Counted from the stretch's first letter, positions 7,326 through 15,721 are shown. The stretch is 64,000 nucleotides of DNA from Clostridium thermobutyricum DSM 4928 (GCF_002050515.1 NZ_LTAY01000059.1:124001-188000); one strand, 5' to 3'. A program made the numbers and translations. Notes: generated by a model from the sequence alone, not told the origin.

Positions 7326-8465
7326 TTGGCACATAATAAATTGTATAGAAATTTCATAATATTACAAGAGGACGAAAATAATGCATCAAGCGGCGATAAA
7401 GCTGTATCAGGTTATTCAAAAATTGAAGCTAAGGGAGACAAATGTAAAATCACTTTTTATGCTCAAAATTTAAAAAAGGAAGACAATTATTCCATAGTAC
7501 TTATTTGTTATAAAAAAGATACTAAACAAATAATAGATATGGGGCCACTACTAGTATCTGATAATGGAAAAGGTGAAGCTAGTAAAGAATATCATTCAGA
7601 AAATATAGCTGGAATAAATATGTCATTTGATAAGATTTCAGGAGCTGGAATATGTAAAAATACAGGTGGAAAACTTGTTTTCATGTTATATGGTTTTATG
7701 AATGGAGAAAAACCAGGAACTGGATGGAAAAATTGTCCTGTTATAAAAAGTGATGATAAAAAATCAATTGTGAAACCAATAGTAGAAGAAAAACCTAAGA
7801 AAGTAGAAAAACCTAAAAAAGAAGAAAAGTGTAAAGATAAAGAAAAGGAAAAAGAAAAGGACAAGGATAAGAAAAAAGACAAAGATAAAGAGGATTGTAA
7901 AGAAAAGTGTAAAGAAGAATGTAAAGAGAAATGTAATGAAAAAGATAAAATAGAAGAGCAAATCAAAATTAACATGAAATGCAAAGAAGACTTCGAGTGT
8001 TATGAAAGAAGTATTGAAGAAGCTAATATAGATCCAGATAATTTTAAACTTAGAGGTGGAGTTGGAAACTTCTTTGAAAATATAGCAAAAGGCTTTGAAG
8101 AGGTTAAAGGTTGCTTTAAAGAGATAAAATACTGCAAATGGTATAAAGTTCCTGTAAATACCATTGATGATATGTGTGATGCTAAAAATCACGACAAACA
8201 TTCAATTGTTTATAATCCTATGATTAACTACTATCCTTATATAATAAAAAATAAACAATTTTTAATTGGATATAAATGTGATAATAAAGGTAATTTAAAG
8301 CATATAATTTATGCTATAAAAGGTAGAAAAAATGCAGAAGATCAACCTTATATGGGTAAATCTGGTTTTGTTACCTGGATTAAAGGTAAAGAAAATGATG
8401 GTAATGGATATTGGCTAATGTTCTATGATTATAAGAAAGCTACTGTAGTAGTACCAACAAAGTAA
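7326..8465 (+). CDS. uncharacterised Lys/Glu/Cys-rich protein, probably sporulation-expressed
   Basis: I do not recognise a named family. The 379 residues have three parts. An N-terminal region (about 1-135) with 'KIEAKGDKCKITFYAQNL' looks like a beta-sandwich domain. A low-complexity highly charged linker follows (about 145-215), made of K/E/D with regularly placed cysteines ('CKEKCKEECKEKC'). A C-terminal globular region (about 225-379) is rich in Tyr and Trp. There is no signal peptide or membrane segment. The start is TTG at 7326 with GGAGG 10 bases upstream. A sigma-E-like promoter lies just ahead; in Bacillus this slot after ksgA is occupied by the sporulation gene yabG. The Cys-rich linker and promoter together suggest a spore coat or mother-cell protein; this is inference. 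Confidence 0.7.
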   Translation: MAHNKLYRNFIILQEDENNASSGDKAVSGYSKIEAKGDKCKITFYAQNLKKEDNYSIVLICYKKDTKQIIDMGPLLVSDNGKGEASKEYHSENIAGINMSFDKISGAGICKNTGGKLVFMLYGFMNGEKPGTGWKNCPVIKSDDKKSIVKPIVEEKPKKVEKPKKEEKCKDKEKEKEKDKDKKKDKDKEDCKEKCKEECKEKCNEKDKIEEQIKINMKCKEDFECYERSIEEANIDPDNFKLRGGVGNFFENIAKGFEEVKGCFKEIKYCKWYKVPVNTIDDMCDAKNHDKHSIVYNPMINYYPYIIKNKQFLIGYKCDNKGNLKHIIYAIKGRKNAEDQPYMGKSGFVTWIKGKENDGNGYWLMFYDYKKATVVVPTK

Positions 8466-8489
8466 GATTATTAAATAAAAGTTAATTCG

Positions 8490-8518
8490 TTGCCATAAAA
8501 TGTGTAAAGTATTATAAT
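8490..8518 (+). promoter_or_regulatory. predicted promoter of the 8594-mrp-ferredoxin operon
   Basis: TTGCCA (8490-8495), 17-bp spacer, TATAAT (8513-8518). The predicted start near 8525 is exactly the first base of the next stem-loop. Confidence 0.6.
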
Positions 8519-8524
8519 AATTAT

Positions 8525-8560
8525 AATTAGGAGGAGCCTAAGGCTTCTCCTAATTAATTT
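8525..8560 (+). terminator. 14-bp stem-loop between transcription units
   Basis: Stem 8525-8538 with 8542-8555 (one G-T pair) and a 3-base loop, followed by a weak AATTT tail. It can end the upstream transcript. It would also form the extreme 5' end of RNA made from the promoter at 8490-8518, where it may protect or regulate the message. Confidence 0.7.
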
Positions 8561-8593
8561 ATGAAAAACATAAATAGAGAAGGTGATATTGAA

Positions 8594-9457
8594 GTGAATG
8601 GTAAAAAGATAATAGTTGCAATAGTCATTATAGTAGCTGCTGGACTTTTACTTATTGGTTTTGCACCTATTAATGGAATACTAGTTAAATTAGGATTTAG
8701 AAATAATGATTTTAATTACATAGTGCAAACTAAAGTAGATAAAATAGTTATTCAAAACAGTAGAGATCCAGGATTTAGATTTATAATTACAGATCCAAAA
8801 GCTATTCATCAATTATATGAAACATTATCTCATGGTAGTGTTAGACCAAAAGGAAGTTCATTACCTCCAGATTACATATTTGAAGTTTATACTGGAGATA
8901 AAGTTAAAAAATATGATTATGTTGTAGGCGTAGATAAAAGTGGAGAAGGGAATTTCTGGGATAAAAATCAAGCTTTCCAAGTGCCTAAAAACCTAGATGA
9001 TACTATAATAAATAATCTTTCATTTATAAGAAAGCCGAGAGATTTTAATGAAATTTATTATGGAAGTATTATGAAAGTAATTGATTTAACTAAACATTAT
9101 TATGATAAAGGAAATGCCAAAGTTGGAGTAGATGTCTTAGGGGACGTTGAATGTGTTAGATATCTATTCTCAGAGGATTTACAAAAATTCTCACAAGAAC
9201 TTCAAAAGGTTGTTCCAGGAGCAAAACTTGTAAATGGCAATTTTAATGATTTTAATGTAATTATTAGTGCTAACAATAGAGGGTATAGCAGTAATTTATT
9301 TAAAACAATAATAACTGTAGATGATAGAGTAAATCATATTTATCAAAAATATTATGTTATAGGTAAATTTGATTTTAATAAATGGGATATAGAGGTTAGC
9401 CAACCAAATCAAGTACCAAATGATTGGTATACTTTAGGAGGACAAGGAAATGAGTAA
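8594..9457 (+). CDS. membrane-anchored protein of unknown function
   Basis: A 287-residue protein with one N-terminal membrane helix (about residues 4-24) and a long extracytoplasmic part of mixed alpha/beta character; I recognise no motif. I chose GTG at 8594 because AGAAGGTGAT lies just upstream and the next residues start the membrane helix. An in-frame ATG at 8561 sits directly against a stem-loop without a good ribosome site. The 3' end overlaps the Mrp gene by 8 bases, so the two are translationally coupled; whether they share a task is unknown. Confidence 0.75.
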   Translation: MNGKKIIVAIVIIVAAGLLLIGFAPINGILVKLGFRNNDFNYIVQTKVDKIVIQNSRDPGFRFIITDPKAIHQLYETLSHGSVRPKGSSLPPDYIFEVYTGDKVKKYDYVVGVDKSGEGNFWDKNQAFQVPKNLDDTIINNLSFIRKPRDFNEIYYGSIMKVIDLTKHYYDKGNAKVGVDVLGDVECVRYLFSEDLQKFSQELQKVVPGAKLVNGNFNDFNVIISANNRGYSSNLFKTIITVDDRVNHIYQKYYVIGKFDFNKWDIEVSQPNQVPNDWYTLGGQGNE

Positions 9458-10286
9458 TTGTGATGGATGCGCAAGCCAAAGTTCATGTGCATCAAAAGGA
9501 ATTGAAATATGTCCATCAGCTAAAACACCTAAATACGGAAATATAAAAAATGTAATAGGTGTAATTAGTGGAAAAGGTGGAGTAGGAAAATCAACTATAA
9601 CAGGAATAATGGCTTCAATGTTAAGAAAAAAAGGTTATAAAGTTGGAGTTTTAGATGCTGATATAACAGGACCTTCAATGCCAAGATTTTTCGGAATTAA
9701 TAAAAAAAGAGCTGGAATAAAGCAAGTTGATGAAAATAATATAAAATTTATACCTGTTGAAACTGAATCAGGAATAAAAGTTATATCAATGAATCTTTTA
9801 ACTGAAGTTGAAGATGATCCAGTAATTTGGAGAGGACCAGTTATAAATGGTGTTTTAAATCAAATGTATTTTGATACTGTATGGGGAGATTTAGATTATT
9901 TACTAATAGATATGCCTCCAGGAACAGGAGATATAGCATTAACAGTTATGCAAGAGTTTAATGTTAAAGAATTAGTAATTGTATCAACTCCACAAGACAT
10001 GGTTTCAATGATAGTTAAAAAAGTTGTTATAATGGCTCAAAAAGTTGGAGTTAAAATAAAAGGTGTAGTTGAGAATATGGCGTATATTTCATGTGATAAT
10101 TGCCAAACTAAAATTAGAGTGTTTAGTAAAAAGTCAGCAGAAGAGCATGCTGAATATTTAGGATTACCTTTAATTGGAGAGCTTCCTATAAATCTTGAGC
10201 TTACTGAAGCTTTAGAAGAAGGTAAGGCAGAAGAGTATGTTATAGATAATCCATTATATTCACTTGTATTCGAAGGCTTATATTAA
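9450..10286 (+). CDS. mrp: Mrp/NBP35-family iron-sulfur carrier ATPase
   Basis: Cytosolic P-loop ATPase that loads or carries [4Fe-4S] clusters. The 278 residues contain the deviant Walker A 'SGKGGVGKST' (about 40-49), 'DADITGPS', 'DMPPGTGD' and the C-terminal 'SCDNC' CxxC that bridges a cluster in the dimer. The N-terminus carries four more cysteines (4, 7, 13, 21), recalling the N-terminal cluster of eukaryotic Nbp35. The start ATG follows AGGAGG inside the previous gene. A small ferredoxin gene comes next, consistent with Fe-S metabolism. Confidence 0.93.
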   Translation: MSNCDGCASQSSCASKGIEICPSAKTPKYGNIKNVIGVISGKGGVGKSTITGIMASMLRKKGYKVGVLDADITGPSMPRFFGINKKRAGIKQVDENNIKFIPVETESGIKVISMNLLTEVEDDPVIWRGPVINGVLNQMYFDTVWGDLDYLLIDMPPGTGDIALTVMQEFNVKELVIVSTPQDMVSMIVKKVVIMAQKVGVKIKGVVENMAYISCDNCQTKIRVFSKKSAEEHAEYLGLPLIGELPINLELTEALEEGKAEEYVIDNPLYSLVFEGLY

Positions 10287-10322
10287 ATACCTCTTAATTT
10301 AATAGAAAAGAGGCGTTAAATT

Positions 10323-10511
10323 ATGCATGCAGAAGTAGATAAAGATACTTGTATAGGATGTGGATTATGTCCTACATTATGTGAAGAAGTATTTGAAATG
10401 GATGATGACGGAAAGGCAGTTGCAAAAGCAGAACCAAGTTCAGATGATATTATAGCAAAAGCTAAGGATGCCGAAGTAAGCTGTCCAGTAAACGCAATAA
10501 CAGTAGAATAA
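10323..10511 (+). CDS. small [4Fe-4S] ferredoxin
   Basis: A 62-residue cytosolic electron carrier with a single cluster. The N-terminal 'CIGCGLCPTLC' and C-terminal 'SCPVNAI' supply the four ligands, as in Thermotoga-type monocluster ferredoxins; the extra cysteine can form a disulfide in that class. It lies 36 bp behind mrp with AAGAGGCG upstream and ends at a strong terminator. The electron partner is not identified by the neighbourhood. Confidence 0.93.
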   Translation: MHAEVDKDTCIGCGLCPTLCEEVFEMDDDGKAVAKAEPSSDDIIAKAKDAEVSCPVNAITVE

Positions 10512-10516
10512 AAATA

Positions 10517-10552
10517 AAAGGCTATAAACTAAAAAGTTTATAGCCTTTTATC
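10517..10552. terminator. bidirectional terminator between ferredoxin and the short minus-strand gene
   Basis: About 15-bp stem (A-rich 5' arm 10517-10530, partner 10536-10549) with T runs on both strands, so it can serve the plus-strand operon and the minus-strand gene at 10765-10583. Confidence 0.85.
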
Positions 10553-10582
10553 ATTTGTGTGAAATGTTTTTAAGAGAACAAT

Positions 10583-10765
10583 TTAAATTAAGTTATTAGT
10601 AGTGTTAATGTAGGAATGGGAGGAGGTTGCCATGGATGAAGGTATAAAGATTTTATCTCCTATATTATTATTATTTACATATGATATAGGAATAACTTTT
10701 ATAATATCTGAATCTGATATTACAAAAGCTTCTGAATTATTTAAATCTATAATCTTCGCAAACAT
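10583..10765 (-). CDS. short protein of a clostridial family of unknown function
   Basis: A 60-residue protein starting 'MFAKIIDLNNSEAFVISDSD'. From memory, many clostridia carry near-identical openings ('MFGKIIDLNNSDAF...') in small proteins without a known role; the central part reads as a small beta-barrel-like segment ('IPISYV', 'GDKIFIP'). The gene is real: GGAGGTG lies 5 bases before the ATG and a terminator follows. No signal or membrane segment is seen. Function unknown. Confidence 0.75.
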   Translation of the reverse strand: MFAKIIDLNNSEAFVISDSDIIKVIPISYVNNNNIGDKIFIPSSMATSSHSYINTTNNLI

Positions 10766-10820
10766 AATGCACCTCCATAAAAGTATTATTTACTGAAAAA
10801 ATAAAATTATTCTAAAATAT

Positions 10821-10849
10821 AAAAGGAATGCTAAAATAGCATTCCTTTT
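10821..10849 (-). terminator. terminator after the degV-padR operon
   Basis: 13-bp perfect stem (10821-10833 with 10837-10849), 3-base loop and a T-rich tail on the minus strand, directly behind the padR stop. Confidence 0.85.
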
Positions 10850-10850
10850 A

Positions 10851-11315
10851 TTAATAAATATCATTGTATATTAAATTAAATACATCTAGTGCTTCTTCAA
10901 TTTTAGGCTTTAAAAGAGCTTTTTTTCTTAAATAATCTTTATGACCTTCTTCTGTAATTGAATATATTTTTTTAAATTTCTTTTTAGGATCATCCCATTC
11001 ACCAACAATCAATCCTTCGCTTTCAAGCTTTTTTAAAATAGGGTATATTCCACCTGTACTTGGGCGCCATTTATCATCAGTTCTTTGAGAAATTTTATGT
11101 GCAATTTCGTTACCGTTAGTAGGATTTAAATTTAATATATGCAAAACATATATAGGTAATAATCCTTTAGTAAATACTTGCCCTGAACTAGTAGCCTTAA
11201 TTTTTTCTTTTTTAGCTTTTTTTAGTTCAGCCATCCTCTTTTTATATTCATTATATAAACGTTTCTCTTCGGACTTTATATCCTTTAAGCTAGTGTATTC
11301 AAAGTTATCATTCAT
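10851..11315 (-). CDS. PadR-family transcription regulator
   Basis: A 154-residue cytosolic repressor. A charged N-terminal helix (about 10-45) leads into a PadR winged helix ('GLLPIYVLHIL', 'SQRTDDKWRPSTGGIYPILKKLESEGLI', 'YSITEEGHKDYL') and a short C-terminal dimer helix. The start ATG at 11315 has AAGAGG upstream, inside the end of degV; only one base separates it from the degV stop, so the pair is one operon. The operon promoter carries a perfect dyad and repeats, so this protein probably represses its own operon; that is inference. Confidence 0.88.
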   Translation of the reverse strand: MNDNFEYTSLKDIKSEEKRLYNEYKKRMAELKKAKKEKIKATSSGQVFTKGLLPIYVLHILNLNPTNGNEIAHKISQRTDDKWRPSTGGIYPILKKLESEGLIVGEWDDPKKKFKKIYSITEEGHKDYLRKKALLKPKIEEALDVFNLIYNDIY

Positions 11316-11316
11316 A

Positions 11317-12165
11317 TTAATGAACCTCTTGTAATGATACTCCCACAGTACCAGGTCCAGTATTAACACCTAATGCAGGACCTATTTTTGAAAATCTTAT
11401 ACTTTTTATGTGATCAAAATCTTTTATCATTTCATAAAGTTTTTGAGCAAGATCATCAGCGCCTCCTGATAAAACAGTTACATCACAATCACCATATTTA
11501 TCAAGTTCTTGTTTAGCTATTTTTTGTAATCTTGAAAGAGCTTGTTTTTGTCCTCTAACTTTTGCATATGTTTCATAAACACCTTCATCAGAAACCCATA
11601 TAATAGGTTTTATATTAAGAACAGAACCTATTGTACCTGCAACAGAACCTATTCTTCCCCCTTTTTTTAAATACTCTAATGTATCAATTGTGAAGTATCC
11701 ATGTGATTGAGTTCTAAGAATAGGTAGCTTTTCACATATCTCTTCAAATGAAAGTCCATCTCTAATCATCTTAGCAGTCATTAATACAAGAGTTCCTTGA
11801 GGGGCACTTAATGTTTTTGAATCAAAAACAAAAGATGTTAAATTAGGATGATCTTCTAATAATAATCTAAATGAGTTTCCAGTACCAGAGAAATGACTTG
11901 AGATTGAAATCATAATTACATGAGTATATCCCTCTTTTTCTAATCTGTTTAATACTCCTTCCATGTAATCAATACTTGGTAATGAAGTTGTAGGAATATG
12001 TTCTTTTAATCGATTGTAAACATCATCTGGTGAAATTTCTAAAACATCATTATATTCTTTTTCTGGGTATATTATTCTAAAAGGAACAAGTTCTATATTG
12101 TTTTCCTTCAATTCTTCTAATGTTAAATCAGAACCACTATCGGTTACTAAAGCAATTTTTTGCAT
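11317..12165 (-). CDS. degV: DegV-family fatty-acid-binding protein
   Basis: Binds long-chain fatty acids in the cytosol; some members (FakB) present them to the fatty-acid kinase FakA. The 282 residues show 'TDSGSDL' near the N-terminus, the ligand-site 'PSIDYM' and 'SSHFSGTGNSFRLL', and 'LEYLKKGGRIG'. AAGGAGG lies upstream of the ATG. No fakA is in the window. Co-transcription with a PadR regulator suggests ligand- or membrane-responsive control. Confidence 0.92.
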   Translation of the reverse strand: MQKIALVTDSGSDLTLEELKENNIELVPFRIIYPEKEYNDVLEISPDDVYNRLKEHIPTTSLPSIDYMEGVLNRLEKEGYTHVIMISISSHFSGTGNSFRLLLEDHPNLTSFVFDSKTLSAPQGTLVLMTAKMIRDGLSFEEICEKLPILRTQSHGYFTIDTLEYLKKGGRIGSVAGTIGSVLNIKPIIWVSDEGVYETYAKVRGQKQALSRLQKIAKQELDKYGDCDVTVLSGGADDLAQKLYEMIKDFDHIKSIRFSKIGPALGVNTGPGTVGVSLQEVH

Positions 12166-12186
12166 ACTAAAATCCTCCTTAGTACA

Positions 12187-12264
12187 AACTATATCATTAT
12201 TGCTAATTTAATCTATATCACTATTGCTAATTAAAACTATATCACTACTGATATAGTTTTGCAA
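12187..12264 (-). promoter_or_regulatory. degV-padR promoter with a three-fold repeat operator
   Basis: On the minus strand: -35 TTGCAA (12264-12259), 17-bp spacer, -10 TATAGT (12241-12236). A perfect 9-bp dyad, ACTATATCA-N4-TGATATAGT (12236-12257), covers the -10. Two more copies of the left arm with 'CTATATCAYTATTGCTAAT' follow downstream (12188-12206 and 12213-12231) at about 24-bp period. This is a likely PadR binding array. Confidence 0.65.
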
Positions 12265-12291
12265 TTTATTTCTAAAAAATTCTAAAAAAAG

Positions 12292-12328
12292 AAACTCAAA
12301 TTTTATAATTTTAATAAAAATTGAGTTT
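12292..12328 (-). terminator. terminator after the DUF3048 lipoprotein gene
   Basis: AAACTCAA arm at the left pairs with TTGAGTTT at the right around an AT-rich extended stem; a run of seven T follows on the minus strand. Confidence 0.75.
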
Positions 12329-12343
12329 AGAAAATTTAAATTT

Positions 12344-13351
12344 TTATTCTATTGAAATTTTAGCTTCTTTATCAATAACATTTATTATTGTATTTCCAGG
12401 AGATAGTTTGATTTCATTTCCTTTAGAATCATAGAATTTTGTTTGACTATATTCAGAAATTTTATTCCAAGTAATATCAGATTTTTTTCCATTAGTAAAT
12501 AAGTAACCTGTTCCTTCACCTACTAAATCTATGTCTAAATGTGATCCATCTTCATTTAAATAAATATCAGTTTTTTGTACTATTACATTTGTAAAAGCTA
12601 CTGGATTATTATTATTAGCATCTATAGATACTTCATTATCCATATATTTTGTATATTTTTCATTTTCAAATTTATAGTCTATTGTATAAATTTTATTAGG
12701 TTCAATATGAATATTATTTGCTATTTCTTTTGAAGTATTTAATGCATTGACATCATATTTAAAGAATTGCTTTGTGGAAATATTAAAGTTTTTTTCTTTT
12801 ATCAAATTTTTAAGTTTATCTGAGCTAGTGTACAAATTATGAGGAGCTTTTCTATTAGTATCTCTAAAGTAAGCTTTGGAATTAAACATTTCATTTAAAC
12901 TCATTAAGGAAGAATCAGATTTAATTTCACTAATTGCTGCAGAAGAACCTCCACAATGTCCAAAAGGAAGAGCATGTTCTTTAGCAAAAGTTAAAAAGTA
13001 TGGCCTAACACTTCTTACAGGTCCTATTTTTTCAGGAGAATTTTTATGGAATAAAGCTAAAAATCTAGGAATACCACCTTCTGCTGAAGTTTCATAAACA
13101 ATATCTGCCTCTGATAATCCATTTTGTGGTCTTGCAAAAGAAGAATTCTCTATTATTGACATGTAAGCAGTTTGCAAATTTGGATTATCTGAAGAAATTT
13201 CACCAGTGTATGGATAAATAAAGGTTTCTTTTGGAATATTATTATTAACACCTGCAGATGTTTGAGTAGATTCTTCATTTTCTAAATTCTTATTACAACC
13301 TATTAATAAGAAAGTAGAAAATATAGTAAGAATAAAAAATAATTTTTTCAT
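12344..13351 (-). CDS. DUF3048 (YerB-like) lipoprotein
   Basis: A 335-residue exported lipoprotein. The signal peptide ends in the lipobox 'LLIGC' (Cys 19). The DUF3048 hallmark 'ARPQNGLSEADIVYETSAEGGIPRFL', 'IGPVRSVRPYFL' and 'FGHCGGSSAAI' is present, and the C-terminal DUF3048 domain ends in a binding-like beta region. It resembles B. subtilis YerB, whose function is unknown. AAGAAGGTG precedes the ATG. It is monocistronic, bounded by its own terminator. Confidence 0.9.
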   Translation of the reverse strand: MKKLFFILTIFSTFLLIGCNKNLENEESTQTSAGVNNNIPKETFIYPYTGEISSDNPNLQTAYMSIIENSSFARPQNGLSEADIVYETSAEGGIPRFLALFHKNSPEKIGPVRSVRPYFLTFAKEHALPFGHCGGSSAAISEIKSDSSLMSLNEMFNSKAYFRDTNRKAPHNLYTSSDKLKNLIKEKNFNISTKQFFKYDVNALNTSKEIANNIHIEPNKIYTIDYKFENEKYTKYMDNEVSIDANNNNPVAFTNVIVQKTDIYLNEDGSHLDIDLVGEGTGYLFTNGKKSDITWNKISEYSQTKFYDSKGNEIKLSPGNTIINVIDKEAKISIE

Positions 13352-13523
13352 TTTAACACCTTCTTTTTTAAAAATTAATATACTTTATGTATATTAATTT
13401 GAACTATAAAAAGATAACTTAATGTTTATTAAATCATAAAAGAAAAAGTACAAAATAAACTAAAAAATAGAGATAAATAGACATAAGTATAACTATATCA
13501 AACAAATATATAGGAAAAGGTAA

Positions 13524-13583
13524 TTGCACCTGTATATATTTTGAAGTATAATAATACAGTAATAAATATACTAGATATTGTGT
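13524..13583 (+). promoter_or_regulatory. nrdD promoter with two NrdR-box-like sites
   Basis: TTGCAC (13524-13529), 17-bp spacer, TATAAT (13547-13552). Two 16-bp stretches resembling the NrdR box (ACACWATATATWGTGT) lie at 13529-13544, within the spacer, and at 13568-13583, downstream of the start. Their 39-bp spacing is not the usual 31-32 bp. Confidence 0.5.
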
Positions 13584-13599
13584 AATGGGGGTAGTTTAA

Positions 13600-15717
13600 A
13601 TGCTATATGTTGTGAAGAGAGATGGCAGAGAGGTTGAATTTAATTCATCTAAAATAGCTAATGCAATTCAGAAAGCAGCTACAGAAGTAGGTGTAAAACT
13701 TAGAACAAGTCAAATTTTTGACATAGTTCAAAAGGTAATAAATTATATAGAAATGACTGGAAATGACAGAGTTTCTGTTGAGGAAGTTCAAAACTTAGTT
13801 GAAAAAGCATTAGGAGATACAAGTTTAAAAAGTGTTGTTATAGCTTATAGAAACTACAGAAAAGAAAGAACAAAAGTTAGAGAAATTAAATCAGACCTTA
13901 TGAAAGCCATCGGAAAAATTGGTGTTGAAACAGATAGAGATAATGCTAATGTTGGAAATAATTTTAGCTCCAAACTTTTAAGAATTGCATCTGAATCAAA
14001 CAAATGGCACAATTTAGCAACTATGCCAAAGCATTTATCAAAAGGACATGAAGTTGGTGATTTATACTATCATGATTTAGATAGTTATAACTTAACAACA
14101 AATTGTCTTCATATTCCAACTAGAGAATTATTAGAAAAAGGATTTAATACTGGATATGGAACTATAAATGCACCAAGAAGAATAGAAACAGCAGCAGAGC
14201 TTTCATGCATTCTTCTACAGTCAACTCAAAATGATATGTTTGGAGGTCAAAGTCATCCTGATTTTGACAATGATATGGCAGTATTTGTTAAACCAACAAG
14301 AGACGAAATAAAAAAAGAATTTATTGAACTAGGAATTGATGAAAGTAAATTGAATGAACTAGTAGAAAAAAGATTAAGAAATAGAATTCACCAAGCAATG
14401 CAAGGAGTTGTATATAATCTTAATACAATGCACTCAAGAGCAGGTTCACAAGTTCCTTTCTCATCAATTAACTTAGGAATACCAAATTCAGAAGATGCAG
14501 CTTTAGTTTGTGAAATATTCTTATTAGAATACGAAAAAGGGCTAGGAAAAGGTGAGCAACCAATATTTCCAAATATAATCTTTAGAGTTAAAGAAGGTAT
14601 AAATAGAGAAAAAGAAGATAAATATTACTATTTATATGAATTAGCTTGTAAAGTAGCAGCAAAAAGAATGAACCCTACATTTATGAATATAGATGCGGAC
14701 TTCAATAAATTTTATTATGATAAGGGATATATGCCAGCAACTATGGGATGTAGAACTTATTTAATGAAAAATGTAAATGGAGAACCTGGATGTAAAGGTA
14801 GAGGAAATATAGCTCCTACTACTATAAACCTTCCAAGAATCGGAATACAAGCTGAAGGGAACATTGATAAGTTCTTCCACATATTAGATGAGAGATTGGA
14901 AACTGCAAAAGAATCACTAATGCATAGGTATAGTGTACTGAAAAAATTAAGAGTTAAAGATTTACCTTTTGTTGCAGGACAACATTTAATGAAAGGTTCT
15001 GAAAATTTAAATCAAGATGATTCAATAGAACCAATTTTAAAACAAGGAACTTGGGGAATTGGATTTATAGGACTTGCAGAGACATTAACTGCATTAATAG
15101 GAAGTCATCATGGTGAGTCAGAAGAAGCTAGAGAATTAGGAGTTAAAATAATAACTTATTTAAGACAATACTGTGATAAGTTATGTGATGAAACAAATCT
15201 TAATTGGAGTGCTTATGCTACACCAGCAGAAGGACTTTCCGGAAAATTTATAAAACAGGATCAAAAAATGTTTGGATTAATAAAAGGTGTTACTGATAAA
15301 GAATATTATACAAATAGTTTCCATGTTCCTGTAGGATGTCCAATATCAATAACTAAAAAAATAGATATTGAAGCACCTTATCATAGCTTGTGTAATGGAG
15401 GACATATAAGTTACTTAGAAGTTGATGATTGTCCAACAGGAGAAGCTATAATGGATATTTTAAATTATGCTTATAAGAAAACTAATATAAGTTATTTAGG
15501 TATTAACTTTCATATAAGATATTGTAAAGATTGTGGAACTTATCTTAAAAATGAAGATAAAGTTTGTCCTAATTGCAAAGGAAATGATATACAAGGTGTT
15601 TCAAGAGTTACAGGATATTTAAGTCTTGATGAAAGATTTGGGCCTGGTAAATATCATGAGAGAGAAGATAGAATAACTCATACTGACTCTCATACTAATT
15701 ATTATAGAAATTGCTAA
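13600..15717 (+). CDS. nrdD: anaerobic ribonucleoside-triphosphate reductase
   Basis: Makes deoxyribonucleotides without oxygen, using a glycyl radical. The 705 residues carry an N-terminal ATP-cone (about 1-90, 'VVKRDGREVEFNSSKI'), the reductase barrel, a four-cysteine zinc site near the end ('CKDCG...CPNC') and the radical-bearing 'RVTGYLSLDERFGPGKYHER' close to the C-terminus. The ATG follows a GGGGG-type ribosome site. The activating enzyme NrdG is encoded 5.4 kb downstream rather than adjacent. Confidence 0.97.
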   Translation: MLYVVKRDGREVEFNSSKIANAIQKAATEVGVKLRTSQIFDIVQKVINYIEMTGNDRVSVEEVQNLVEKALGDTSLKSVVIAYRNYRKERTKVREIKSDLMKAIGKIGVETDRDNANVGNNFSSKLLRIASESNKWHNLATMPKHLSKGHEVGDLYYHDLDSYNLTTNCLHIPTRELLEKGFNTGYGTINAPRRIETAAELSCILLQSTQNDMFGGQSHPDFDNDMAVFVKPTRDEIKKEFIELGIDESKLNELVEKRLRNRIHQAMQGVVYNLNTMHSRAGSQVPFSSINLGIPNSEDAALVCEIFLLEYEKGLGKGEQPIFPNIIFRVKEGINREKEDKYYYLYELACKVAAKRMNPTFMNIDADFNKFYYDKGYMPATMGCRTYLMKNVNGEPGCKGRGNIAPTTINLPRIGIQAEGNIDKFFHILDERLETAKESLMHRYSVLKKLRVKDLPFVAGQHLMKGSENLNQDDSIEPILKQGTWGIGFIGLAETLTALIGSHHGESEEARELGVKIITYLRQYCDKLCDETNLNWSAYATPAEGLSGKFIKQDQKMFGLIKGVTDKEYYTNSFHVPVGCPISITKKIDIEAPYHSLCNGGHISYLEVDDCPTGEAIMDILNYAYKKTNISYLGINFHIRYCKDCGTYLKNEDKVCPNCKGNDIQGVSRVTGYLSLDERFGPGKYHEREDRITHTDSHTNYYRNC

Positions 15718-15721
15718 TATC

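Noticed and set aside
7592-8201. Two long minus-strand open frames opposite the charged protein gene (7592-7984 and 7764-8201)
   Set aside because: They are Phe/Leu/Ser-rich mirror images of the Lys/Glu-rich linker, with no ribosome site and no family resemblance; the plus-strand gene has both promoter and ribosome site.
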